Source: Paraburkholderia diazotrophica
GTDB taxonomy: Bacteria; Pseudomonadota; Gammaproteobacteria; Burkholderiales; Burkholderiaceae
Assembly (NCBI RefSeq): GCF_900108945.1
Contig: NZ_FNYE01000004.1
Coordinates: 124,001-188,000 of the forward strand
DNA length: 64,000 nucleotides
Direction: 5' to 3'
Under the pieces are notes generated by a model that was not told the origin of the DNA, made no database searches, and saw only the letters and a list, made by a program, of their open reading frames with translations. Positions 55,652 to 63,695 of this stretch are shown piece after piece; the stretch's first letter is position 1; each line of letters begins with the position of its first letter. Made by a program: the position numbers and the translations under genes.

Positions 55652-55939
55652 ATGTTCTTCTAGATGTTCAAGTTGTATCGAGTATAGCGAAACGTCACGG
55701 CTCCGTCGTTACTGAACGCGTCGCGAGCACCTCCACCCCCATGCGGGGTTTCACTCGCCCGAGAGACGCACTATTATTGGCGTCTGCGGAAATTCGTCTA
55801 ATGCCTGCTTATTTAATGCGCAAGCAAAATTCGCATACAGCTTTGTTCGTCGTTTCCGTATTAGACAGAAAATGAGCCCAAAAACGAAAGTGCGTACCAG
55901 CCTGCCAAGCCGTGCGCGATTTCTATGTTCCGGGGAAAA

Positions 55940-56545
55940 ATGAAAACGTCAGATGCTCTCAAATTGATCAAAGGTGCCGTGGAGGATGTAGAGACCAAAG
56001 GGCAGACAGTAGTTGCAACAGTGAACCTGAAACAGCTACTCGACCAAATGATCAACGACGCCCAAAAAGAAGAGGCAGGCGTTGTAGTGAAAACTGCTGA
56101 GCAGATCGGACACGAGCTCGAAGTATGGAAAGCGCGGACCGCAGCAACAACATCACTCGGCGCCGAAATGCTTAAGGCAACGACAGAGGCCGGACAAACT
56201 GCGCTCAAGTCCGCGATCCTTATAAACGGCGGCGCCGCCGTTGCAATCCTCGCTTTCGTTGGAAATGCCGTCACAAGGTGGAAAATTGATCCAGGCTCCC
56301 CGCTGCTCACGGCAGTCGGTTTCGCCATGTTGACGTTTGTGATCGGTACTGGACTCGCGGGAGCTTCAACTGCCTTCAGATACCTCTCTCAATTCGCGTA
56401 CGGGACCGCCTTCGACAACTCCAGTAAGCGATGGAGAACGTGGGGTGATCTGGGCAGCCTAGTGGCGGTTTTGCTCGGGGTCGGCTCTTTTGTCGCGTTT
56501 TTCATTGGCGGGTATCAGGCATTTCGCGCAATCGTTCAGGCGTGA
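55940..56545 (+). CDS. Membrane protein of unknown function
   Basis: A 201-residue protein. The N-terminal 90 residues are soluble and helical (SDALKLIKGAVEDVETKGQT); three hydrophobic segments follow: ILINGGAAVAILAFVGNAV, LLTAVGFAMLTFVIGTGLAGA and SLVAVLLGVGSFVAFFIGGY. The start may be ATG 55925 or ATG 55940 (CGGGGA close upstream). The upstream gap 55652-55939 has no supported gene. Composition is lower in GC than the backbone. Confidence 0.6.
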   Translation: MKTSDALKLIKGAVEDVETKGQTVVATVNLKQLLDQMINDAQKEEAGVVVKTAEQIGHELEVWKARTAATTSLGAEMLKATTEAGQTALKSAILINGGAAVAILAFVGNAVTRWKIDPGSPLLTAVGFAMLTFVIGTGLAGASTAFRYLSQFAYGTAFDNSSKRWRTWGDLGSLVAVLLGVGSFVAFFIGGYQAFRAIVQA

Positions 56546-56557
56546 TCCGCGAATAGC

Positions 56558-56590
56558 CTGTCTAGGGTTCAAATCCCCGACTCTTCGCCA
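56558..56590 (+). other. tRNA 3'-end-like fragment
   Basis: The sequence reads as a T-arm (AGGGTTCAAATCCCC), seven further bases (ACTCTTC), G and CCA, like the 3' end of a tRNA, but no 5' part of a tRNA precedes it and the T-stem is imperfect. It differs from the tRNA-Arg 3' end at 43,400. It is most simply an old attachment-site remnant. Confidence 0.4.
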
Positions 56591-56603
56591 TCCCACGTAC
56601 CAG

Positions 56604-57296
56604 TCAGTCAAGCAGCGACTGCTGTGTGCCTTCCCCTTCAACTGACGCCTGCGGTTTCCGTGGCGGCAACGGATACGGCCCGGCGCACATCTCGTCGGCC
56701 GGATAGAGCTGCAGGAACGAGCGCGCCTCGTCGGTCGATGTGCACGACAGCCAGTCATCGTATCGCGCCGGCGGCACGATCACGACGGAGCGTTTTTCGT
56801 CGCCCGGTTTGTGGAAGCGCGTCATCAGCGGATGCTCGTCCGAGCTGACCGTCAGCATCGTGAACGCGAGCGACAGCGAGCCGTCCACCTCCTTCCACTG
56901 ACGCCACAGGCCCGCGATGGCGAGCGGATCACCGTTTGCCATGCCGATCTTCCAGCGCACCGCTTTTCCGGTCTCATAGTTCGGCTCGAAGAACGTCCGG
57001 CACGGAATTAGGCATAGCTGCAGGCTCTTCCACGCGCCGCTGAAACTCCGCTTCTGTTCCACTGACTCCGAGCGCGCATTCATCGTATCGAAGACCTTCA
57101 CGCCCGGCGGGATGTGCCGGCGCGGCACGATGCCGAACGATGCCGGCACAGTCGTGAACTGCTCCCCGCCGCGCAGGAAGATCGGCGCGTAATAGTCCTT
57201 GTAGATCTCAGGCTTGTAGTCGAAGTCCGGCTGCGGGAACAGGCTGAAAACGTCCCAGCGAGCAGCATTCGGATTGGCTTCGTAGCTGGTGCACAT
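56604..57296 (-). CDS. SOS response-associated peptidase (SRAP/HMCES family)
   Basis: A 230-residue protein that should bind abasic sites in single-stranded DNA through a Cys-DNA crosslink. The catalytic Cys2 directly follows Met (MCTSYEAN); NARSES, the FFEPNYE glutamate and the HPLMTRFH histidine, all family active-site parts, are present. It is transcribed away from a perfect LexA box (57359-57374), 63 bp before its start, so SOS control is likely. It is divergent from an operon ending in a DNA ligase. Confidence 0.92.
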   Translation of the reverse strand: MCTSYEANPNAARWDVFSLFPQPDFDYKPEIYKDYYAPIFLRGGEQFTTVPASFGIVPRRHIPPGVKVFDTMNARSESVEQKRSFSGAWKSLQLCLIPCRTFFEPNYETGKAVRWKIGMANGDPLAIAGLWRQWKEVDGSLSLAFTMLTVSSDEHPLMTRFHKPGDEKRSVVIVPPARYDDWLSCTSTDEARSFLQLYPADEMCAGPYPLPPRKPQASVEGEGTQQSLLD

Positions 57297-57358
57297 GGCG
57301 GCCTCCTCGAGCCGCCATGATAGCCCGGAGCGCTTGCGGATAACGATCGGCTAGACTA

Positions 57359-57374
57359 CTGTATATTTATACAG
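57359..57374. promoter_or_regulatory. LexA (SOS) box
   Basis: CTGTATATTTATACAG matches the CTGT-N8-ACAG LexA consensus exactly, and with one flanking base on each side (57358-57375) has 8-bp perfect inverted arms around TT. It lies 10 bp before the ATG of the plus-strand operon and 62 bp before the divergent SRAP gene. Confidence 0.88.
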
Positions 57375-57384
57375 TATCTGCACC

Positions 57385-57603
57385 ATGTCCACACTCACCA
57401 ATCCCTACGGATCGAAGCGTCCGTGTCGCGAATGCGAGCATTGGGGCGGCACCGTGAACGGAACGTCGCACGCCGTTTGTCTGCGTGGAAACCGAGTTCA
57501 GGTGCACGCGGACGGCGAGTATGGCTGCGTGTTCTGGGTGCGTGCGATCGGTTCAGACGACGAATCGGGCCCGAGCCGTGCTCGTGATGAGCCGTGGAGG
57601 TGA
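57385..57603 (+). CDS. Small Cys-containing protein, first gene of the SOS operon
   Basis: A 72-residue protein with CRECEHW (two Cys), then VCLRGN and YGCVFW, together four Cys that could form a zinc site. The start is 10 bp after the LexA box, so transcription from a leader this short suggests the promoter overlaps the box. No named family. Its stop (57601-57603) is three bases before the ATG of the next, frameshifted frame. Confidence 0.65.
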   Translation: MSTLTNPYGSKRPCRECEHWGGTVNGTSHAVCLRGNRVQVHADGEYGCVFWVRAIGSDDESGPSRARDEPWR

Positions 57604-57606
57604 GCC

Positions 57607-57857
57607 ATGAAACCCAAGGCATTCATCGAACAGGCCGAGCGCGAGTCGAAGCTAATCGACGCGCTGCTGCTCGCGCGCTACTGCTGGTGATTCACGACGG
57701 CAAGATGTGCTCGGCCGAGGGCGAGACGTGGGAACTCGATTTCAGTTCTGAGCTGGAGCGCATCGACGAGGTGCTGCAGATGGCGGGGATTGACACGACG
57801 CAGCCGCTACATTGTCCGATCAGATGGCGAGATGAGGACGAGGACGGCGACAAATGA
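57607..57857 (+). pseudogene. Small SOS-operon gene split by a frameshift
   Basis: The ATG at 57607 opens a good frame (KPKAFIEQAERESKLIDALL) that stops at 57690. Another frame, one base back, then continues protein-like to 57857 (VIHDGKMCSAEGETWELDFSSELERIDEV). The simplest reading is one gene of about 83 codons with a single frameshift near 57670-57690, where GCGCTGCTGCTCGCGCGC is repetitive. Alternatives are a sequencing error or recoding. The end overlaps the ligase ATG by four bases. Confidence 0.5.
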
Positions 57858-58828
57858 TGCCGGCGCTGATCGAGCCGGAACTGGCGACGCTCGCCAGACA
57901 CCCGCCCACGCACGGTGAATGGTCGTACGAGATCAAGTTCGACGGCTATCGGATGATGACGCGGATCGAGAACGGCACCGTGCGGCTCATTACACGCAAC
58001 GGCAACGACTGGACCGGTCGCATGCCGAAGTTGCGCGATGCACTTCGGAAGCTTCCGGTAAATGAAGCGTGGATTGATGGCGAGGCCGTCGTGCTCAACG
58101 CGCAAGGCGTGCCGGACTTCAATGCCCTGCAAAACGCGTTTGACCGGCGCAGCACGGCTGAGATCGTTCTGTACCTGTTCGACCTGCTCTGGCTCAATGG
58201 CAACGACCTGCGGACACGGCCCCTGCGGGAGCGCCGGGGGATGCTTCGCGAACTGATGCTGGAAGTAGCCAGCCTGCTACTGCGCTACTCCGACGATTTT
58301 GCGAACGACCCGGACTCGCTGCTGGAATCCGCCCGCGAGATCAAGCTAGAAGGCATCATTGGCAAAAGAGTTGATGCGCCTTATCGTTCGGGCCGCTCTC
58401 CGAACTGGATCAAGCTCAAATGCCATCAGCAACAGGAATTCGTCGTTGGCGGCGTCGCACGAGGTAGGGCTGGTATTGATTCCCTGCTACTCGGCGTATT
58501 CGATCCAGACGGCTCGTTTCGATATGTTGGCAGCGTTCCACCCTACTTCACCAGCCACCAGGCGTCCGCTTTTGTGGCCCGCGCGAAGGCAGGCGTGCAG
58601 GATGACTCGCCTTTCCACAACTCGCCGAAACTTGACCGCGACCGCGCTTATCTGTGGCTCAAGCCTGAGATCGTTGTCGAGGTTTCGTTCCTCGAATGGA
58701 CGCGCAGCGGCGAACTGCGTCAGGCCGTCTTTCATGCAATGCGCGACGACAAGCCCGCGAGCGAAGTAACGCTCGAGCCAGCGATTGATCCAGACCGGCA
58801 GCCTCCGACGCGCGCACGGGAAAAGTGA
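57854..58828 (+). CDS. Stand-alone ATP-dependent DNA ligase (LigD ligase-domain type)
   Basis: A 324-residue ligase. The adenylation domain has motif I EIKFDGYR with catalytic Lys28, motif III YLFDLLWLNG, motif IV EGIIGKR and motif V NWIKLKC; the OB-fold C-terminal domain has PYLWLKPEIVVEVSF. It corresponds to the central domain of LigD without the polymerase or phosphoesterase parts, and no Ku gene is near. It is the last gene of the SOS-box operon. It may seal breaks in the SOS response or serve a plasmid or phage-derived repair unit. Confidence 0.9.
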   Translation: MMPALIEPELATLARHPPTHGEWSYEIKFDGYRMMTRIENGTVRLITRNGNDWTGRMPKLRDALRKLPVNEAWIDGEAVVLNAQGVPDFNALQNAFDRRSTAEIVLYLFDLLWLNGNDLRTRPLRERRGMLRELMLEVASLLLRYSDDFANDPDSLLESAREIKLEGIIGKRVDAPYRSGRSPNWIKLKCHQQQEFVVGGVARGRAGIDSLLLGVFDPDGSFRYVGSVPPYFTSHQASAFVARAKAGVQDDSPFHNSPKLDRDRAYLWLKPEIVVEVSFLEWTRSGELRQAVFHAMRDDKPASEVTLEPAIDPDRQPPTRAREK

Positions 58829-58830
58829 AG

Positions 58831-59034
58831 TTACTGTGGCGACGCCAGATAGCGCAGATCGTCGATTGGGATGATCCGCGACAAAACTTCAACAGGATCA
58901 TCGGCAAGCACCCAGATGTGGATTACCAGTTTCTGCCGTTCGTCCAATCGATGCAGTGGTCTTCCGCTGCTCCACTCCCAAACCCGCCCGAAACGCCACG
59001 CGCGATTGTCCGGCCAGCTCTGACGTTCAGACAT
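58831..59034 (-). CDS. Possible small protein
   Basis: A 67-residue frame (SERQSWPDNRAWRFGRVWEW; VIHIWVLADDPVEVLSRIIP) just behind the convergent ligase gene. Composition looks protein-like, more so than the overlapping plus-strand frame, but there is no family match or strong ribosome site. It lies before the large secreted protein's 3' end. Confidence 0.3.
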   Translation of the reverse strand: MSERQSWPDNRAWRFGRVWEWSSGRPLHRLDERQKLVIHIWVLADDPVEVLSRIIPIDDLRYLASPQ

Positions 59035-59068
59035 CGACGCCGATATGCCCGCTTAGGGCTGTTCACGA

Positions 59069-62000
59069 TTACGGCCGAGCTTCCTTGTATAAAACGTACT
59101 TCGCCGAGAACGCTGCACGCGCTCTGGCATTCGCAGGTCCCGGAGAAGTGTCCGGGGGAGTGCCCCCCTCCGTTGCAAGACGCTGAATATAAGTGATATT
59201 GGTCAATATGCCGCTTCCCGCACTGCTTTTGACTCTATAAAGCGCCCACGACGCAGCGCCGTCCTGGGGAGCAGCGAAGTGCTGGACTAGCTCAGCTCGC
59301 GCTCTGCTCCCGTCGCTCGCGGTCCATACGAGGTCGGGCGTTATCTCCACGTGGATCTTCTCCTTGCGGGGGAATAATTGCCCAGCGACCGTTACCGACA
59401 CTTCCAGTGAAGTGTCTTCGCTTCTCCAGCTCGACTGTTCTCCGGAAGACACCGTCGTCGGCGCGAAACTGATGGTGCCATCCGCGATGAGGACGGCATA
59501 TTTGCTGGCTTCCGGCGGCGGCGAGATCTGAGCGAGCGCTTTGTCTGAAAGCGTGTTCATGACCACTTCGTCTCGCGGAACGGCCGTCATATGGTGCGCC
59601 AATGCGGCCGCCGAGGCCATCGGCTTGTAGGGGACCCATGTCGTGGTGCCGGGTGACTGTTCCGGGCCCAGTTCATAACAGATCGCAAAGCCTGAGGACG
59701 TTGCGACAAACACCTTCCCGTCCGCAACAGCAGGAGGTGCCCAATGGCCGATACTCGGTATCGCTGTGTCCCAGAGTGGCTGGAATGTCTCGGCGTTGAA
59801 AGCATAGAGGCGCCCAGGAGGCGGGAGGTTTGTCGCTGGACCAGTCGGAAGCACGGCCCATAGGACTGCGCTGCCGGGGTGGTTCCCGTTCGTCGATACT
59901 GAGATCATCCCGCCGGGCATCGCATGGAAGGTCTCCAACGCCTTGACGGAGCCTCTAAGCGGACATCCCGGGCCGCTCGAGCCCCCGGAGCAAGTTTCAA
60001 ACTTTCCGGTTAACGTGTTATACGAGTAACGCCGGAGGTAGTCTTTCTCGCCCCAGACGTACAAGTACCCGTAAGTCCGATCCGGTCCACGCCAATAGGT
60101 GGGAGACCCGTGAAGATGAGGCCCTAAGTTCCATGTGTCGTCCCGCCTCGCAGGATCATATTGGTTCGTTGAAGCAGTGAATTCTTGCCTTTGCTGCAGT
60201 GTGCCGCGTTCGAGGGCAAACATGAAACCCGCCTTTCCTCCGCCTATTACAGGGCCGCCCCCCGGAATGATCGTCATCCCGCCCGCGCCAAGATCTGAGT
60301 CGTTCTGTTGCATTAGGACGGAATCGAATGGAACCGACGTGGCAACGGGAGCGAGCGTACTGCCGGTAGGAAAGAGTTTTACGAAGGTGTCGCCGTATTT
60401 ACCGTTGACGACGTCTGCGGTCCCATTACCTGTGGCGAAATAAATATTACCGTCCGGATCGGCGGCCAATCCTCCACCGCCTTGCCAAATCCCAGCAGCA
60501 TCATCGGGGTGGGACCGTGTATACGGGGTCCGCGGAGGCGCATAGTCCTTTGAAGTGTTGAAGGAGCCTTGGAAGCTGAGGTCGGTAGCACTATAAGCCA
60601 TTACCCAACCGTGATATTCGAGGTAAGCCTCGGAGCCGGCGATAGAGCCAAAGGCAACGTACACGGAGCCGTGATCGAGTAAAAGCGCCGGATGTTGCCG
60701 GTGAAATGGCCCTTCAAAAGAAACAGTTTGTCCGTTCGTTCGATAGGTGACCGCGCGGATCATGGTCCTCGCGACCTCTTTGCCCGTACGGGTATCGAGT
60801 GCGACCAACCAGAAAGCTACGTCCAAGTTTTTCAAATCGGTGTCTTGAAAAACGGGCGGCGTGACCGTGCCATCGCTCGCCTGTCTCGGCGGCGGTGGAT
60901 GGGTACTGTCCGGGTCAGTAGCTGTGTCAAGTTTCTGATTTTTCGTAGCGAATACGACGTAAATCCGATTACTGGCTGCGTCGATGACCGGAGTCGAGTC
61001 AATGCCGAAGCTCAGATTACGCCTTCCCAGATCGCTGTCTACCAGCGCGGTGCTCCAGATTTCGTTTCCAGTGTCTGCGTTTAGTGCATACACCTTGTTG
61101 GAAAACAGCGCGCCGACGAACACCGCGTTGGCAGGCCGCCCCTGAAACTCGACATTCCGAACGTACAGTGGTTGTCCCTGCAACCATCCGTCAATAGGAT
61201 GCTGCCACTTAAGTTTCATTCCGCGGGCGAGAACGGCAGCAGGGGTGAGTGTCGTTTCATACGGGTAGACGCCCGTGCGGAAGTTGTCATTGTGTTGTGT
61301 GACGACATTACCACCGCTTCCACAGCCAACCGTCACATCCGACGGCGTACTTTTGGCGCTGCCGGACACCTGCACCGCTTCAACAGTATCGTTCTCATTG
61401 AGCACCGTCGGTGAGCCGATACCGAACTTCACAGTGCCGCCGTTGCCGTCGGTTGCTCCAACGAATGACCCGTTGTGATACAACATAACCGTGGCACCCA
61501 AGTCCGTGTTGGCCACGCTGACGTAGTGGGCTCCTGGGCAGATGGGATTGCCTAGTATCGGGATATTCAGTGAGCTTTTCGGGTCAACCGGCGCAGACGG
61601 AGGACTGGTAGTACACAACTTCTGGGTTGCTGTGATTCCTGGGACTGCCGGCGGTATGTCGACAATATTGCTATCGGCGTTCGCCAGTCCAGTAACAACA
61701 GTTCCCCCGACATTAACGGCGATTTCGGCACCGACCTTGAGGTTACCGACGAGGACCTCCGTGCAGTTCTGACACGGCTGCTTTACCGTCGGCGCGGGCG
61801 GCGGATTAGGCGCTTGCTTCTCGCCCAATGGGGCCGAAAATGGACTGATTTCTTTGGGTGGGGTTGCGTTTGCAGGACACGCAATTTGACGAACAACGAC
61901 GCTGCGTTGATTGCCGGCAAGCGCGGCGGTCGTAACCGCATCCCAATTGCTGGTGTTTTCGTTGCTTCCTATGGTCGGTGAATTGTCAGGGAGCGGGTTA

Positions 62001-62527
62001 GGAGGCGGCGGAGGAAACTCCGATACCTCGACGTGGGTGCTCTCCACCATGTTCGCTGCAGGCACCACCTGACCGCATTGGTACACGTCCGGGAGTGCGA
62101 CTGGCGTCGTAAGTGGATCGGGGTAACCCGTTACCGGCACAGAATCGTAAGATTGTCCGCCTTCGATGGAATTGATAGTTTGTGTTGCGGTGATGCTGTC
62201 GCTGGTATCTAGCGGCCTAAAAAGCTTGACAACTCCGGGCGGGTGCTTGTCGAGGGGTTGATCTCCAATGACCTTGCCTTTCGAGTAGATCCGGATGCGT
62301 GCGTGCTTGACGTATGTATCGACTTGCACCGTCAAAGCGCATTCATGGATTGGCTGATGGACGAGAGGCGGTGAAATCTCAGAAGGCTCGCGCACGAGAT
62401 GAGAGGGGTCATTAGGCGCTTGAGCAAAAGAGCACCAACTCGCAATTAACGCAACTAGCATCAAGAAGACGCGTTTAGCCCGCGACAGCTTTCGCAGACT
62501 CAAAAGCAGATCTCTTCTTACCTTCAT
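59069..62527 (-). CDS. Large secreted protein with Ig-like repeats and PQQ-like propeller
   Basis: A 1152-residue protein. Signal peptide about residues 1-36 (FLMLVALIASWCSFAQ). Residues about 60-410 hold three or more related beta-rich units ending in Cys-Gly (for example ATVMLYHNGSFVGATDGNG, then NDTVEAVQVSG), separated by Pro-rich linkers (EFPPPPPNPLPDN). Residues about 415-960 resemble a PQQ/quinoprotein beta-propeller (KVYALNADTGNEIWSTALV, WLVALDTRTGKEVART, GGGLAADPDGNIYFATGNG), and a C-terminal beta domain ends the protein. The propeller's Trp-docking motifs appear weak, so PQQ binding is doubtful. It is alone on the minus strand in an accessory region; role unknown, possibly surface binding. 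Confidence 0.75.
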   Translation of the reverse strand: MKVRRDLLLSLRKLSRAKRVFLMLVALIASWCSFAQAPNDPSHLVREPSEISPPLVHQPIHECALTVQVDTYVKHARIRIYSKGKVIGDQPLDKHPPGVVKLFRPLDTSDSITATQTINSIEGGQSYDSVPVTGYPDPLTTPVALPDVYQCGQVVPAANMVESTHVEVSEFPPPPPNPLPDNSPTIGSNENTSNWDAVTTAALAGNQRSVVVRQIACPANATPPKEISPFSAPLGEKQAPNPPPAPTVKQPCQNCTEVLVGNLKVGAEIAVNVGGTVVTGLANADSNIVDIPPAVPGITATQKLCTTSPPSAPVDPKSSLNIPILGNPICPGAHYVSVANTDLGATVMLYHNGSFVGATDGNGGTVKFGIGSPTVLNENDTVEAVQVSGSAKSTPSDVTVGCGSGGNVVTQHNDNFRTGVYPYETTLTPAAVLARGMKLKWQHPIDGWLQGQPLYVRNVEFQGRPANAVFVGALFSNKVYALNADTGNEIWSTALVDSDLGRRNLSFGIDSTPVIDAASNRIYVVFATKNQKLDTATDPDSTHPPPPRQASDGTVTPPVFQDTDLKNLDVAFWLVALDTRTGKEVARTMIRAVTYRTNGQTVSFEGPFHRQHPALLLDHGSVYVAFGSIAGSEAYLEYHGWVMAYSATDLSFQGSFNTSKDYAPPRTPYTRSHPDDAAGIWQGGGGLAADPDGNIYFATGNGTADVVNGKYGDTFVKLFPTGSTLAPVATSVPFDSVLMQQNDSDLGAGGMTIIPGGGPVIGGGKAGFMFALERGTLQQRQEFTASTNQYDPARRDDTWNLGPHLHGSPTYWRGPDRTYGYLYVWGEKDYLRRYSYNTLTGKFETCSGGSSGPGCPLRGSVKALETFHAMPGGMISVSTNGNHPGSAVLWAVLPTGPATNLPPPGRLYAFNAETFQPLWDTAIPSIGHWAPPAVADGKVFVATSSGFAICYELGPEQSPGTTTWVPYKPMASAAALAHHMTAVPRDEVVMNTLSDKALAQISPPPEASKYAVLIADGTISFAPTTVSSGEQSSWRSEDTSLEVSVTVAGQLFPRKEKIHVEITPDLVWTASDGSRARAELVQHFAAPQDGAASWALYRVKSSAGSGILTNITYIQRLATEGGTPPDTSPGPANARARAAFSAKYVLYKEARP

Positions 62528-62617
62528 TCTTGCTGCTCCTTTGGCGCTGAATGGGCCGGGCGCAGTAAAGCACCTCCAAAGTCTGGAGCGGGATAGGTCA
62601 AAGGCAAATTAATGGAC

Positions 62618-62914
62618 CTACTGGAATGGGAGGTATCCTTTGGATGATTCTAGGATGCTATTTCCCGCTGTCAACCAAACGTCGAGCCCCTGAAATCGCC
62701 ACGTTAGATCCTCGAGGGAGTAGCTTTTTCGACGAAAGATATGCTCGCTTTGCACCCTATCAAACCAGGTGAGCAACGAGTCGCGCAACGAGCATTTCGC
62801 GACGCTCTCGTCCTTTCCGGGCGCAGGTCGGGCTTTCCGTAGTTTCGGTAGCACGGCTTTGTGCATGCACTTTGCCTCAAGTGCCGCCAGCCGCCCCACG
62901 GATGATCTTTTCAT
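62618..62914 (-). CDS. Hypothetical protein
   Basis: A 98-residue basic protein (KRSSVGRLAALEAKCMHKAV start; LLTWFDRVQSEHIFRRKSYS; LTWRFQGLDVWLTAGN). Trp/Phe-containing, soluble, no family recognised. It is divergent from the small plus-strand operon starting at 63022 and precedes the large secreted gene on the same strand, 90 bp away. Confidence 0.45.
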   Translation of the reverse strand: MKRSSVGRLAALEAKCMHKAVLPKLRKARPAPGKDESVAKCSLRDSLLTWFDRVQSEHIFRRKSYSLEDLTWRFQGLDVWLTAGNSILESSKGYLPFQ

Positions 62915-63021
62915 CGGGTTGCGAACGGTTACCTCGATCTCTTGCCATCGTTCATCCCCGCACGACCACAGCGGCGACAGTTGTATCGGCCAGTCGGCGC
63001 CGCTCCATTCAGGTGATCAGC

Positions 63022-63213
63022 ATGACGGATTGCGCAACTCACGGCATTTTTATGCCATTAATTGCAATGCCGCCAATAACCGTTAGCGGCATTGCAAGCG
63101 TGCCGGCGTGGTTCGTTTACTGTGTGGACAAAAGCTCTTTTTGGGTCGCTGGAGTGGCAACGGTCCTGAAAGGAGAGACGCAGACGCGTGATTCCACGCG
63201 TACGCATTTTTAA
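63022..63213 (+). CDS. Small hydrophobic protein, first gene of a three-gene unit
   Basis: A 63-residue protein (TDCATHGIFMPLIAMPPITV then SGIASVPAWFVYCVDKSSFW) with a hydrophobic middle that might be one membrane segment. AGGTG lies seven bases before the ATG. The stop TAA is directly followed by the ribosome site of the next gene (AATGGAGGTG), which supports an operon. A 12-bp inverted repeat lies within its coding sequence. Confidence 0.45.
   Translation: MTDCATHGIFMPLIAMPPITVSGIASVPAWFVYCVDKSSFWVAGVATVLKGETQTRDSTRTHF
63062..63097. repeat. 12-bp inverted repeat, 12-bp spacer
   Basis: TTGCAATGCCGC (63062-63073) and GCGGCATTGCAA (63086-63097) are exact reverse complements. It lies inside the small 63022 gene and 129 bp before the next start, so it could be an operator or an RNA hairpin affecting the unit. 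Confidence 0.6.
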
Positions 63214-63225
63214 TGGAGGTGTCCC

Positions 63226-63486
63226 ATGGCTTTCAACAATGTCGGTCCATTGACGTTTTTACCGCCTGGAGGGGTTGCGTTTTGGAATTATAGCTATGGC
63301 GGCGGCGACCAAGGTACCCAGTTCGCTTCTGCCGATATCAAAATTCCTAACGAGGGGGCGGTGCACCTAGCCGACCAGCAGCGAAAGCTGAAGGATAACA
63401 ATGGCAATGCCACCTACTTCGTGAACGTTACAAACCAAGGTCCCGGCGGCTGCTTCCACAACCTTCAAGGGGGAGGAATGTCATGA
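63226..63486 (+). CDS. Small Gly/Asn-rich protein of unknown function
   Basis: An 86-residue protein (AFNNVGPLTFLPPGGVAFWN; then YSYGGGDQGTQFASADIKIP) rich in Gly, Asn and aromatic residues, beta-like, with no signal peptide. GGAGGTG precedes the ATG at the proper distance. The stop overlaps the ATG of the next gene (ATGA), so translation is coupled. No family recognised. Confidence 0.6.
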   Translation: MAFNNVGPLTFLPPGGVAFWNYSYGGGDQGTQFASADIKIPNEGAVHLADQQRKLKDNNGNATYFVNVTNQGPGGCFHNLQGGGMS

Positions 63487-63695
63487 AAATGACCATTGTC
63501 ACGGACAGCAACGGCGAACTGGTCGGCGCCGTTCACGGCCACACGCTCACGGAAAAGCAAGGCGGCGTGGAGGCCAAAGTCTCATTCCCGTCGAGCCACA
63601 AGTTGCACAAGGTCGAAGTCGAAGACGACATTGCCCGAATCACTGACCCAGACGAGTTTCATAAGAGACTGCTCAAACATGTGCCCAAATCCTGA
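63483..63695 (+). CDS. Small protein of unknown function
   Basis: A 70-residue protein (KMTIVTDSNGELVGAVHGHT, ending EFHKRLLKHVPKS) with beta-rich start and helical end. Its ribosome site, GGGGGAGG, lies in the end of the preceding gene, and the two overlap by four bases. It is the last gene of the unit; a pair of small partner proteins is the simplest view. Confidence 0.6.
   Translation: MKMTIVTDSNGELVGAVHGHTLTEKQGGVEAKVSFPSSHKLHKVEVEDDIARITDPDEFHKRLLKHVPKS

Noticed and set aside
62872..63021. The longer upstream part of the frame ending at 63213
   Set aside because: The first 50 codons overlap the minus-strand 62618-62914 gene and are not protein-like; ATG 63022 with AGGTG upstream is the better start.
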